NCBI GenBank assembly: GCA_009617715.1
Contig: VTFK01000118.1
Span: forward strand, 496,001 to 560,000
Direction: 5' to 3'
Origin: Plectrocnemia conspersa
Lineage: Eukaryota; Arthropoda; Insecta; Trichoptera; Polycentropodidae
DNA: 64,000 nt
Shown here: positions 34,064 to 46,260 of the stretch, piece by piece
Numbering within the stretch: the stretch's first letter is position 1
Layout of the letters: each line of letters begins with the position of its first letter
Program-made: the position numbers and the translations under genes
The notes under the pieces: model-generated
What the model was told of the DNA's origin: nothing
Database searches by the model: none
Seen by the model: only the letters and a program-made list of their open reading frames with translations

Positions 34064-36059
34064 GCTGCAGTTGATTTTAAATATGTAAGTTGCATAAAAG
34101 CAAAAGCTGTTAATGTTTTATTCATATGTTCATATTATTGTGTATATAAAAAATGGTCTTAAGAAAATTATTTATTAAATAATTTATATTTTTAAAATTC
34201 TTACAATAATGAAATATCTAATATTTGTCTTTACATTTTTTAATTTCTTTCTTTTCTGATAATTTTTTTTTATTACCAATACTTTTCTTTATACGTTTTA
34301 GCATTATTATTCATATCTGTTTTTTTTAATTATTAGTAGTATATACATATATTATAGTGAAGCTATATTTATATTAGGACATATAAACTCATGTATCAAA
34401 GAATTGATTAACAAATTAAGAATAATCGATCGAATTTCTTCACACCTGCACCACTTTAAAACAGAATAAATACGAAAACTCAACACAAACGTGATACACA
34501 TCTGTTTTGAAATAAGTATTAAATTAGTAGTCTCCAACCCATCGTTCGTGAGCTACTAGTAGCTCGCTATGAAATACAGGCAATTAATGTATATGGAAAG
34601 CTAATCTTTAAAATTATTTTTATACAGACAAATTAGCGTAGTTATTTCTCAAGTCATCATTTGTGCTTTGCGGGTAATTGACATTTATTTTATTTTTAAT
34701 CTAGCCTCAATATAATAAACAGCAATTTAAAAATCAAAAACTTGTTAACCGCCTTACCTTTGGATTATTATTCAAAAAGTTTGAATAGGAAGAAGAATGT
34801 GATCATGAATGAATGAGCCGTTTCAAGCTTTTTGTTTTTATGCTTCATGCGGAAGCATCATTTAAAAATACTTTGAGGTTGTAATCAAATTCATGCGTAA
34901 ATGGTCCGTTCCATTCTCAGCGTTCACAGCATTTCTCAAAGATGTAAAAAATGAGTTTTGTATCGGGTAGAAATACCGCTTTATATAAAACGTGATATTT
35001 TTAAACCGGAACGGCGTTCTGAAAAGTTTCGGATTACTTTCAATCCTTACAATAAAACAGATCATATTATTATTATAACATGAGACATAGATAACTAAGC
35101 ATCGTTATTGTTTTATTTTTTTAGACTTAGATTCTTTACTTTTGAGAAGAGAAAAAATATTTATTGTAGAAAATTGAACAAAACTCAGTTTTAATGTATT
35201 ACGCCCAATTCTCACTTCTTAGAAATCATAAAATTGTGCTAATTGTAATTATGTAAAAAGTAAGACTTTCAATACCGATATCCTGATACTCTGAACTTTT
35301 TCAATACGAAAATACCGGTATTTAAACAAAAAAAATATTCTGCGCCATTTATATAATATTCCAAGTACGGATTATGCACTATCCATTAACAAATTACACC
35401 AATTGCTAATTGCAATATATATGTCAGCTGTATTAAATAAAAAAATGGAAGTTCATAAACTACGTGATTCTCATCTAGTTGAAGCCTACTGATAAGAAAT
35501 ACAAGCTTTGTATATAGAAACGTGTTGTGTGTAAGTAAATAAAAAATGCGATATTTTTTGTAAATACTTTGATGGTAATCTCTATTCGAAGGTCGAATAA
35601 ATATTATAGGACTAAGATACAGATATTTTGGAAAGCATGTATTAAATCGCCTTCACTTTTTTATTAACCACTCAATAATACGAAATTAATTGTTAAATGG
35701 ATACGGGGGTACTAATTAATAATCTGTAAATGATATCCTAAAGCTAATCTTACTACAAACATATTATAGAACCTGAATCGCTTTTCCTAGACAGGAAAAA
35801 TATGTACACAATATCATATTTTTTGTAAAAATATTTAAAAAAAATAAATGTTATTGTTGAATTGTACTTCTACTTACATTATAAAATCCATTTACAAATA
35901 CTGAAAAATATTTGATGTAGGAATATTGAGAATAATGTTTGTTTCGCCATCTATTGGTGATTAGTAGTATTACAAAAAAATGATTTCACATTAAATTAAA
36001 TTAATTTAATTATAGTCACACTATCTTATAAATTATAATTGAAATAAAATATTTTTAAT
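34064..36059. other. AT-rich intergenic DNA with two hAT-end scraps
   Basis: Near 34526-34575, AGTAGTCTCCAACCCATCG followed by GAGCTACTAGTAGCTCGC resembles the ends of hAT elements starting CAGTGGTCTCCAACC. Near 35262-35330, AATACCG-type repeats resemble the fragment at 14410. Neither has a partner end. No gene. Confidence 0.4.
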
Positions 36060-36740
36060 TGATTCTAAAATGCTAATGTTTATCTTTGGAATGTCCGCTT
36101 GTCTGTCTGTCAATTTTATTTTTTATTTCAATTCGAAATCTAAAAAATATGACTCGCTGTCAAAAACGAAAGTAGCCGATTGTTACACATCAGTCGGATA
36201 CGAGATCTTCGACTAACGTCATCGCCAGTTAATTAACAATGATCGACAAGCAATGATTTGTATGCGGCTACGAAAGATCGCTGATTATACACATCATATT
36301 ATTACTATATCCATTTTATTTTTTGATCTGATATGAACAGCGAGACTCGAAGAGAACGTCGCATCCCTTCGTTAAAGCATATCGACTCATTAAAAATATT
36401 TTTTTAAAAAAACATTTTTCGAAGCTCAGCGGTATCAAACGGTGGATCGCGTGCGGGTCGGCAGTATAACATGCCGCACGAAAAAAGGTGGGCAAAACCT
36501 GTCAGCGATCTGATATTATCGACTTGGCAATCTCTCGACTACTTACCGCCAGACCCTGGACCCTTCTCGCCGGACACGCTACAAAATTGATATGTTTACA
36601 TTGTGTTCATAACGCATATCCTCGATGTATTTTATATGCGATTTGTACAGTGACTTTTTAGTCACACTATCCACGCGAGCGATTCGCGTACACCGATATG
36701 TAAATCGTAAACCCGCGATGGGTTTACAATGTATTCTTTC
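36060..36740. other. Mixed GC-richer block, island or decayed transposon
   Basis: Contains CTGTCA at 36107-36112, 36157-36162 and 36499-36504. A hAT-end-like CAGCGGTATCAAACGGTGG lies at about 36427. A GTGCGG...CCGCAC inverted pair spans about 36450-36480. The mixture of a transposon-like end and clustered motifs prevents a firm call. No ORF. Confidence 0.35.
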
Positions 36741-37079
36741 TATGTACATATTGTACATTCATGTTTTATATTTTTGAGCTACTATTAGATTTATTTAAAT
36801 CAGTGGTCGTCAAATACTCAATTACCATTATATTGTCTCATCCAAGTTTTTGCAAAAACTCCAACTTCCATTAGATATATGTACATATATGATATTTCTA
36901 TAATGTCATGTTTTCGGCAGTATTACAATATTTGTATTTATGATACCTAAAGTATCTACAAAATAAATATTCAATCATTTAAATAGCAACAAACTCAGAT
37001 CAAACAGCTGATCAAACAGAATTTCAAACAAACCCTATCGTCAAAATTTTGGGATAAAGATTTCGACAGTTTTACTGAT
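36741..37079. other. AT-rich spacer
   Basis: CAGTGGTCGTCAAATACTC near 36802 could be another hAT-end scrap. Nothing else is seen. Confidence 0.35.
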
Positions 37080-37730
37080 AACTCAATTATCCTATAAGCA
37101 CACCCTTTGAGTCTAACTCCCATATACTATTTGCATCGTTCTGCAATGTCTCCTCCCCCGCAAAAGGGACAATGTCATTAGTGATGTCATAGTCCGTCCA
37201 TTTGTGTCAGAAACACGACACCAGACAGATGCTGTTGAAAGACCCCATCTAACCACGGAACCCCATATATCAAATTTATTGACATCTTCATCCTGTCCAG
37301 TGTGTATGTATGTATGTATGTGCATATATGCTTATAAATACATACAAAACTAATTATTTCTTAATCATATTACAATCTAATAATATAATAATATGCGCAT
37401 TGGATACAAGTTTCAGCTTATCTCTCACTTTACCGAAACGAGCGGAGTTCAATCGGTAAAATTAATTGATCAAAGGCAGTTAAACACTTATCCCGTGACG
37501 TGGGCGCTCTACCATGTCCTTTTCCGTTTTACCTTTGATCAAAGGCGAATTTAATCTCTGACAAGCGCCCAATTACGTTTATATCTCATGGCTTACTCAG
37601 ACCTTATCTTGACTACATCATCACAAAATCATCCATGCGTGGACAGCTTCTTTCGGAATTGTTCCCTCTTCACGCTACCGGCGATTGCTATTTGTGATGC
37701 GATTTTTCGATTAAATACCTTGAATAAAAT
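37080..37730. promoter_or_regulatory. Two adjoining GC-richer islands, possible enhancers
   Basis: Blocks at about 37100-37290 and 37430-37720 are separated by a (TGTA)n microsatellite at 37303-37322. The second contains two TTGATCAAAGGC-type words about 70 bp apart (about 37467 and 37535), which include the TCF/Pangolin-like core ATCAAAG. No ORF of note. Confidence 0.4.
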
Positions 37731-38214
37731 CATTTGCTTCTATCAATGATCATTATGCGAGAACAATTGTGTCACAAAGATAACATAACTCGATGTATCA
37801 CAAATCACACATTTCAATTGCATCAATAGTGTCTTTAAACTATTTTGCTATGAAAAAATACTAAATACTAGTACATTATTGTTGAGTTATAAATTTAAAA
37901 ACATTACTTTTCTTTGTATTTTTTTTACAAAACTACGATTTTGGTATAAAAAAATAAGAATTTTATTATTGTAGTGTTGTATAAAAAAATCGACATCTGG
38001 ATGTTCCTTTTTTTGCATGTGAAAAATATTTTTGTATGTATGTCGTTTGATTTAAAATCCACTGCAATTTTTGCCAAAAAGATTCAATAATATGATAGAC
38101 GTTTAAAGTATTTGTTATTGTAAAATGCAATGTATTGTAATTTTTTTCTTCTCTGTGATCCTTTGCCTTTCTTTTAAACAAAAAAAAACTTTTCTACCCC
38201 ATTTACAAACAATG
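37731..38214. other. AT-rich spacer left of the mariner relic
   Basis: A 71-codon minus-strand frame (37966-38181) is unrecognised. I could not identify the mariner left terminal repeat here. Confidence 0.4.
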
Positions 38215-39255
38215 GCAGAGACGTGTCCTTCGGAAACACATTTAAGAAACTGTATGCTGTTTTCGTTTCATTAAAAAAAAACTGCGACAGAAGCAACAGA
38301 ATGCATTTATGACATTTACGATGATATACTGGACAAAAGAAAGTGCCAAAGTGGGTTCAAAAAATTTCCAACGGGCAATCTCGATTTGAAGGACGAGCTT
38401 CGAAGTGGACGGCCCAGTCTAGTGGATAGTCCAGCTCTAAAGGCGGAAATCGAAGCAAATCCGATTATGACCATTGATGAATTATCGAAGAAAGTCGGCA
38501 CATCACGGTCGAACACCCATCGTTATCTTGAGAAACTGCGAAAAGTTAAAAAATAAGGTATCTCGGTTCCTCACGCGCTCACCGACGCAACAAAGCTCAA
38601 CGCCTCAACACATGCAAAATACTGCAAGAAAAGCAACATTTTACCCCGTTTCTCCATGACCTTATCACCAGAGACGAAAAATGGGTTCTTTATCATGATA
38701 TAAAAAAATAGAAACAATGGTTAAATCGAAGTCAAACCCCAATTCCAACACCAAAACCAGGACTACATCCTCGGAAAGCATTATTGTGTGTGTGGTGGGA
38801 TTCGAAAGGTGTAATTTATTATGATGTTTTAAAACAAGGGCAAACTGTTACTGCAGCCCTCTATTGTGAACAGATGGACAAATTAAATACGACGTTACAA
38901 AAAATTAGACCTGCTCTTGTGAATAAAAGTAATGTCATTCTTCAACATGATAACGCCCAGCCGCATGTTGCCGATATTACCCGTAAAAAAATCCAGGACC
39001 TTAGCTGGGATGTTTTATTGCATCCACCCTATTCTCTGGACTTGGTACCGAGCAACTTTCACTTATTTCGCTTTTTAGAAACGCAATTAGGGAACAAAAA
39101 ATTCGACAATTCGACAAAAACTGAAATCGGGTCTTTCGGAGTTCTTCGAATCTAAACCAAAAGCCTTTTATGAATAAGGAATTTTAGATCTAGTAACAAG
39201 ATGGCAAAGAGTCGTAGATAACACTAGAAATTACTTTGTATTAAAAAAATATTAA
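38215..39255 (+). pseudogene. mariner transposase, inactive
   Basis: Reading across several frameshifts and stops gives a nearly full-length mariner transposase. The N-terminal helix-turn-helix part includes GNLDLKDELRSGRPS and MTIDELSKKVGTS. A central catalytic domain follows in a 123-codon open stretch (38784-39155) with WWDSKGVIYYD, ILQHDNAQPHV and HPPYSLDLVPSNFHLF. The C-terminus is TRWQRVVDNTRNYFVLKKY. The second catalytic aspartate (HDN) is present. The residue 35 positions later, where mariners carry the third aspartate, is asparagine. An in-frame stop follows RKVKK near 38553. The element cannot encode working enzyme. Confidence 0.88.
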
Positions 39256-39479
39256 ATAATTGAAAAAAAAAATAAGTTAGAGATTTAATAAAAAACGACA
39301 TTAATTCCAGGATTACCTAATATTATATAACGCTATAAGTGCAGGTCCTATTTTTCGTGTCAGGGGTGTTCTAAAGACAAAGTTTGATGTTATTTATTTT
39401 TTGTGCAACAATTGAGATCGTCACATACTGTTTTTTAATGTGAGTTATATGTAAAGATTCTGTGTTTTTAATCTCCAAA
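39256..39479. other. Right end of the mariner relic and flank
   Basis: The 3' side carries AACGACATTAATTCC then AGGATTACCTAATA near 39293-39322, which may be the decayed right terminal repeat. No matching left end was found. Confidence 0.35.
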
Positions 39480-39800
39480 CATCTCCGATAGAGGTTCGTA
39501 TGAATTTAGCGAACCCAAATTAAGGAGTTCTTGAAGTACTGGCACCTTAAACTCTTAATTAGATATTAAAGTGTGAATGTCAGTAAGTGGCTGTTGGGTT
39601 ACCCGCGTTCTCGTATTTATACCTAGGAGATTTTGCTTTTCGCCCCTTTCGGTGGGACGGCCACAAAAGGGCCTTTGAGTTGTTTTTTTGAAACAGATTT
39701 CTGGCCCCTAGAGCTGATTACGAACGGCCGTTTGAATGGAAATTCCGAATGCAAATGTTTCAAATCATTTTTCAAGGCATTTGCGACGAATACTTTTCAT
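39480..39800. promoter_or_regulatory. GC-richer island, possible enhancer
   Basis: Noncoding block with GCCCCTTTCGGTGGGACGG near 39642 and two GAACGGCC/GGACGGCC words. No exact TGACAG. Function inferred from composition. Confidence 0.3.
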
Positions 39801-40680
39801 ATTTTACTTTGACTTAATCTGCAAAAGAATTTTTTCACAGTGGTGCTTCATTTCAAAAAATTTGCTCCTTTTTATCTTAGACGACTAAAACTTGCTTGTG
39901 TGTATCACATAGCAAAACTGCTTTATAGCATAATATTTGGATTTTCACGCCTGTAAATTGTTCATAGAGCTTTTTGACCGCTTTTATATTAGAATAAAAT
40001 TAATTTTATTTTAAACAAGTTCTTAACTTCACTCATATAAATTTAGTAATTTAATATTTGTGGCAAAGGTGTTATGGCGTGTAAAACTAGAGATTTAATG
40101 CATATGTATACAGCAATAAACATTCCAACAAAAGACTATAAATGCAAACAAAAATCTAGTTAAAAATTTATTATATAGAAAGGGTGGCCAGTGTGTCGAT
40201 TGCGATCGACCAGTCGACCGCGATGTTATTTGCAATCGCCCGCGTTATAATATGAGATATAGATTTTTTGTACAATGCTGAATTATATAATTGCCATAAT
40301 GGATCGATTAATCGTCGGACGTTTCAATACTATTAAAAATTGATAGTTTTTTTGGCTTTCGGCGATTTTTTGGTCTTCATTTAGACAAGCGTATTTTTTG
40401 CTTGCATGATTTATTTTAGTTTTAATTGGCTCAGAACTGTTGGATTACCGACGTCTAAATTTTGTATAAGCTCTTAACGTGTGATTGAAGTAAAGCATTC
40501 ATAATTTGAAGTAAAAATATTAATCAAACCAAATTTGATGTTAGCAAAATGGATACATTCCTAAAAAATGTATTTAAAAATTATATTAGAATAGTAATCT
40601 TACAAGAAATCTGTTATTCTATTTCACTTATTCCAAATAGAATATTTTATTACGGTATTAAGGAGAACAAAGCGAAATCA
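39801..40680. other. AT-rich spacer with a possible hAT end
   Basis: CAGTGTGTCGATTGCGATCG followed by ACCAGTCGACCGCG near 40190-40225 has the look of a hAT terminus containing short palindromes. No partner was found. A 62-codon frame at 40549-40737 is not recognised. Confidence 0.35.
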
Positions 40681-40970
40681 GTAGAACACACACCACTAGC
40701 CACAAATGGCCGATTTATACCGTTCGTTTCCCAATAGACACTAATCGATTAAAGAGGCCCACAGAACGTGCGCTACGGTCAACTCGGGGCTAAAAGCTCT
40801 TCTCTACCTATGCCACATCACAAATGTACATACATCCTGGCAAATGTGCCCATTAATTCCCCGATTGCCTCCAACGGGTGATTAATGCGAGCGCTAATCG
40901 TGTGTACAATCCGAATTGACGAAATATAGACGGATGGCTTAAGCCATGAACAAAAGTCAATGGTTAGGTA
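40681..40970. promoter_or_regulatory. GC-richer island, possible enhancer
   Basis: Noncoding block with ATTAATGCGAGCGCTAATCG near 40881 and TCCCCGATTGCC. Function inferred. Confidence 0.35.
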
Positions 40971-41509
40971 AAGTGCCTCAAGCTTAGTCTAATATTGACC
41001 GCTTTAAGCTATTTAATATTTAAGGGGACGATCTGATTACAAACGAAAAAAAAATATAGATGATACAAATATTAACAGTTGCCTTGAACATCAAAAGTTG
41101 AAGGCACATTGTCACACAATCCACAGCAATGTAGCATCAGCAATACATGTAGAACTATGTGCATATATTGACAGGATTATTTCGGATTGCGAGGTGAATT
41201 TCGGATCAAAAGTCTAATATATAAATCGGTCCAATATATTTATCTGCCAATTAAAGCATGTGGCGATTTTCTTGAAGACTTGATAGTGACGAAGGCGAGT
41301 AACATTAACATGTGAGCTGCAGAAATATTTTTTTATAATACAAGTCCTCGCATTAGCTAAATCTATGTCTGTGTTTGAATTTGATAAATAGTATGGATAT
41401 ATACTTGATAGAAAGAAGTCCTAATTTTATAAATATTATTAATTCTCCATATCTGAGAGTAAAAATTTCAAGAAATCTCAGCTTTATCGCATAGCTTTCG
41501 CAGGGAAAG
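40971..41509. other. AT-rich spacer
   Basis: One TGACAG at 41169-41174. Otherwise no feature. Confidence 0.45.
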
Positions 41510-41850
41510 GGTCGCGACCTAATCAATATTAGATTTATGTATACACGTTTTGACATGGGTCGGGGACCCACATTTTGTACAATTTCATCGACTAAGTGAA
41601 CATGCGACCATATCCGACAACAAGGGGCCCCACGATGTGCCGAGGGAGCCGTGTAACGAGCAGAGGTCATATGTGAAAGGGATGACATCCAATGTCAGAC
41701 AAATCCCCTACTTTAATAATATTGTTGTAACGGGATATCGCCGCAACAGATTTTCGGTTGCCCGTTTTGTCGGTATAGTTTTAGGACTCGTACGTCACGT
41801 TAGCCCCTTAATGGAATTGCCTACATTTTACCCTTTTACTCTTCTCCATG
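41510..41850. promoter_or_regulatory. GC-richer island, candidate enhancer
   Basis: Noncoding block with GGGTCGGGGACCC and GGGGCCCC palindromic patches near 41560 and 41625. Open frames run on both strands (41550-41870 plus, 41353-41688 minus), and neither resembles a known protein. That pattern fits non-AT-rich noncoding DNA. Confidence 0.4.
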
Positions 41851-44099
41851 GCCGTGTTTGCCTTTTATAGTTATGTTTATATTTTATATAAACACAAAAT
41901 TCAATATATGAAACAAAATCGGCAGTTAAAGTAGCCAGATCTCGAATTGGTGATCTCGTGGACATTTAAAAATTAATAATGTTTTTTTCTTATTTTTTTA
42001 AAATACAAAAAATAAAAAATAAATTCAGTTACACTAATACAACTAGCATGTGAAAAATATAGTAACATAAAAAATATTCGAAAAGATAATATAGAAATTA
42101 AGAACATATTAGGAATTAACTAATTAAACAATTAGATCCCATCTATAATTATTTTTAATATAATTACCGATAGTGTTTCTTCTCAAAAATTTCTTAATAA
42201 AATTTCTCTTAAAATATTTTGTTAAAAATTAAATTTATATTAATATTTTTAAATGGTTTACTTCTGGATTACTAATAACTAAAAAATATTTGGTCCCGAG
42301 ATTTTTTAAGAATCGTTAGAGTGAATAAATTATAATAAAGTGTTCAGGTGCTCAAAACCCCCAAAGTTTTATGACCGACTCTAGGGATTACTACTAGTAC
42401 ACATTTCATTACGACTTCCTTGAATATTTATCGGTCAACAAAAAAAATATATGTTATCAAGTCCTGATGAAGAAAAATGAAGCAATAGTCAATGTTTTTT
42501 ATGCAAATGCTATAAATTATACGATGCTGCTATTTTTCAAAATATGAAGAAAAAAGAATGTATTGAAATGCAACCGTTAATTATACATGCATTATAATAA
42601 TATTTCGTATATAAATTTGGAATAAAATAATAATGTACTCGTTATTGATAACAAGTATTTTATTACTCTCCACGTTTATTTATATTTAAATTAATAACTA
42701 TAATATAATTTACATACATGAATATTGATCTAAATTGTTGTAAATTAAATCAGTAAAAATATTTTCTAAATACAAAAATATATATTGTATATTACATCTA
42801 TTTTTCATATATATAAATTTTTCAAGAATACTTGAGAAGTTAGAAAGACTGATCACCGCACTATGTTAAAAATTAATGTAATGAAAAAGAAGTCTTGTGT
42901 CTGCTTTCTTTTTGTGGCACAATAACCTAATATTTTGTTAACCATTAAATAAAAAACAATTTTGAACACATTCATAAATTTCATAGATCATTAAATCTTT
43001 ATCAAAACGATTTTATCTTAATTTTTTATTGCGTTAAGCGGTGACAAAAGCTTATCTTATTTGTATTGCATGAATGCCAATTCCTGCTTTAAATTTGTAG
43101 GAATTTTAACAATCGCTTTTATAAATTCAGTTTAGCTCAACAATATACATTAGAAAATGGTAAAACACCCAGAATTGCACAATAGCCACCATAACTTTCA
43201 AAAGTAATTAATTATTGCAAAAAGTCAATAAATCATTTTTTTAAAAAGCTTCGAAACTTGTCTAAAAAATATTTTTGTAGTAATCAGTTAAACGCTATAC
43301 GGCATTTAAGCCAGGTTTCTCAAAAGGGATTATTTTAAATTTAGACTTACAAGTTGAATTTAATTTTTATTAAGTTAACATTAAAAAAATAGTCTGATAC
43401 ATTACAACATTCATAATATTTTTTTTTAATAATAAAGCTGTTTTGACCACTCGCTAAAAATAATATTTTTATCAATGAAACAATCGAGTTCCAAAATCAT
43501 AAACGTTCCGTGCAATTAAGGAAATCGTTACAATATCTTAATAGCCATTCCCTTCAACCCTTATCTCCGCCGAACTAACCAACTAACGCGAATTTCCGCA
43601 ATTGAACGTTTCCTCTCAAATATTATGATTAATTGCTAGAATTAAATATTTTACTTAATATTAGATAAAATATATTATTATGAGTCACGTTTCATATTTT
43701 TACAGCAAAGCGAACAAATACGCTTACACTAAATAACGATAATATGTCATAAGTAATAACTTCTCAAGTTTGATAATGAATATCATAAGTCAACGTCAAG
43801 TATAGTTATCACCCGACATTGCACCCCCCTAATGTAACATTGAAAGACACGAATGTGTACAGTAGCATTGTTATAAAAAGGGGATATATTTTTTTTGTTT
43901 AAGCCATTAGATATATGTACCTAGATGTGTTATTTTAATAGCATTTATAATTTTGAACCATCCAGACTACCTTGTAAATAAAAACAAATATATATTAATG
44001 TCTTATATTTTAATTTTAAATGCGGGTTTAAATCTATAAAGTTAAAAACTATGCTGGTATATAAAAAGTATTATCAATTATACTCGTATTTTTACAGCA
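41851..44099. other. AT-rich intergenic DNA
   Basis: A small less AT-rich patch at 43500-43620 contains CAACTAACGCGAATTTCCGC. No gene or repeat is recognised. Confidence 0.5.
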
Positions 44100-44400
44100 A
44101 GGAGCATCATTTAGGCGTGTGACGTGTCGGTAGTAGGAGTTGGCACACTCCATCGCTCCTAGTGACAGCAACTGACACGGAAAGTAACGTTCAACCACTT
44201 TTGACAGCTACCAGATTTATCATGCAACTCCCCCACAGAGCCCAACCACCCAGTCTCACACCACCCGTGTGTGGACCAAAAGCGGGGGATTCCAGTCCGA
44301 AGCGGACCGTGAGATTTGTCAGTAATGGGATAAGAGCTCAAATTAGACATGACAAATTGCAGAGAAATGTATACGATCAACAAATGCACTTTGGTGTGAT
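44100..44400. promoter_or_regulatory. GC-richer island with two TGACAG sites, candidate enhancer
   Basis: TGACAG at 44163-44168 and 44202-44207, with CTGACACGG between them. A 139-codon open frame starts here (44162-44581), but its second half runs into AT-rich DNA and the protein matches nothing. An opposite-strand frame also covers the block. I read it as noncoding. Confidence 0.42.
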
Positions 44401-45679
44401 TAAACGTCCCACTGGTGAAGTAAAAAATAATGGTAATATATCAACGCGAAATTTATTCATTATGCTGTATTTTTCATACAACCACCCTCAGAGTATGTTC
44501 CAAGAACGATTTTTTTACACTTCTGGCAAGTATAATATCATTTTCAACAAGTACATATTTATACAAGTATATAATTATTAGCTGTAATTAACATAACAAA
44601 ATATAAAACAAATATATATGGTCTGTGTTATATAAAGTTTGGAATAGCGAGGTCTGCAAGGTCTAGACTGGTAGCCCAGAGGCCGCAAGTTCGTTGCAGC
44701 AGACTCGAATATGTTAGCTGGAAATTGATATTTATTGATTATACATTAAAATGCACATAATGATTTATATTTTAATATATAGATGTCAATGATTATCAGA
44801 TTTTCAGTCTGGTACTTATAAGTATTTATTATGTCTGATTGATTTACCCAGTTTTATCAGTACACATTTACTAGGTTGGAGCTTCTCCTGTCAGATTACA
44901 ACGAAAGATTAAAAATAAATATAAGTAAATACATTTATATTTGAAAGTATTTATTTATTTATATTGATATTGTCAAATTCAAAGAAGTCCCTATCAGAAA
45001 TAAAACGCTTATGTCAGCGATTCTTCTAATCAGTTCACTTAGCGAATATGCTTATATATTCTGTATAGTCACAAACCGTTGTCCTCTTTATCTGCAAGAA
45101 CAGCAAAAAATTTCAGAATGTCATATGTCTGTGGCATCACGACTGTATTGTTTTTGGGGGTAAAATCATAAATTGTATCATTTACAAGAGTTGTTTTCTT
45201 AAAATTCTATTAGTTACCTTCAGATTGACTCATACCGTCGGAATAGTCTGTAAGGATTTTACTGGTAAACCAGAAGCAACGGATTTGGGCTTCGTCAGCA
45301 GATTATTAAAAACCGGCCCAACTGCAGTGACATATATTAAGGGCAAATTATAATATACACAATCATTTATAATTAATTATAAAATGTCACCAACCGGTAC
45401 TGATTTACTCCATTTCAATACATTGGGGTTGCGACGGAAGATAATTAAAACAATTTCGTAGTAACCATACCGCTATAAATGAGGAAAATAGTATGGAGAA
45501 CTTTTACATTTTATCTAACTTGACGTGCTTTTTTGGTTTTGACTATTTAGCGCATGTCTATTGAAACGATTGGACCTTTATTTCGATGTCATAACAATGG
45601 AGCAAATCTGGTTTATCAGCGACTTAATTAAACAATAACTCAGCAATTTCTTTACTTTATTTTTTTGGGTGCTACTCAA
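44401..45679. other. AT-rich spacer
   Basis: The block at 44650-44710 (GACTGGTAGCCCAGAGGCCG) vaguely resembles 45245-45300 (TTACTGGTAAACCAGAAGC). Both could be SINE or MITE scraps, too diverged to assign. Confidence 0.35.
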
Positions 45680-46260
45680 TTCATGGTTCAAATGTCAGGC
45701 GGGTACCGAACTTTTTGCCGTTTGCGTTTGTGTAATTGGCAATGAAGAGAATGTACCTTTAAGGTAGCGTTGATTATTCAACCGATACAATACTAGTTTA
45801 ATATATAAAAACTTCCACAATCGCGTGTGCGCGCATACACACATAATGTGTATTCCCGCGGGAGTGAAATAGTACCCGTACACTCATTTCGACTTTCTAC
45901 GTTATTTCACAGATGAAATATGCGGCAATTCCTCTGAATAATACATGGGCCATATTTCATTTCCAGTATACAAAATAGTGGTGTTTCTCGTGCCGGAGGC
46001 GGACGTAGCGCGGTTGCCAAATACTGCTGTATCAAATCCACCCCATGGGCCGACGGGGTTGCCCCCATCGCCTTCCACCCCGATACCTTCATTCTTCATG
46101 GTGAGCTGGCACCTAGCACGTTTCTTGGCCATAAATCACTGCTAATTGTCATCGCAGAAATCAGTGTCGCTGGGGTTCGATGGGCACCTAGATTCGGCGG
46201 ATAGATAGATATCTATGGCAAGAGATATGTAACAGATGTCTTTCGACGGAGGTGTTTATA
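45680..46260. promoter_or_regulatory. GC-richer island, candidate enhancer
   Basis: Noncoding block with CCGCGGGAG near 45858, a GTGTGCGCGCATACACAC inverted patch near 45825 and CCCATGGGCCGACGGGG near 46042. Several short frames on both strands overlap and none is recognisable. Confidence 0.4.

Noticed and set aside
44162..44581. 139-codon open frame as a gene
   Set aside because: The first half lies in an island with an overlapping opposite-strand frame, the second half is AT-rich noise, and there is no domain or splice logic.
44640..44710. tRNA gene or tRNA-derived SINE head
   Set aside because: A GGTAGC-type box and GTTCGTTGC are present, but no cloverleaf stem can be drawn and the B box is poor.
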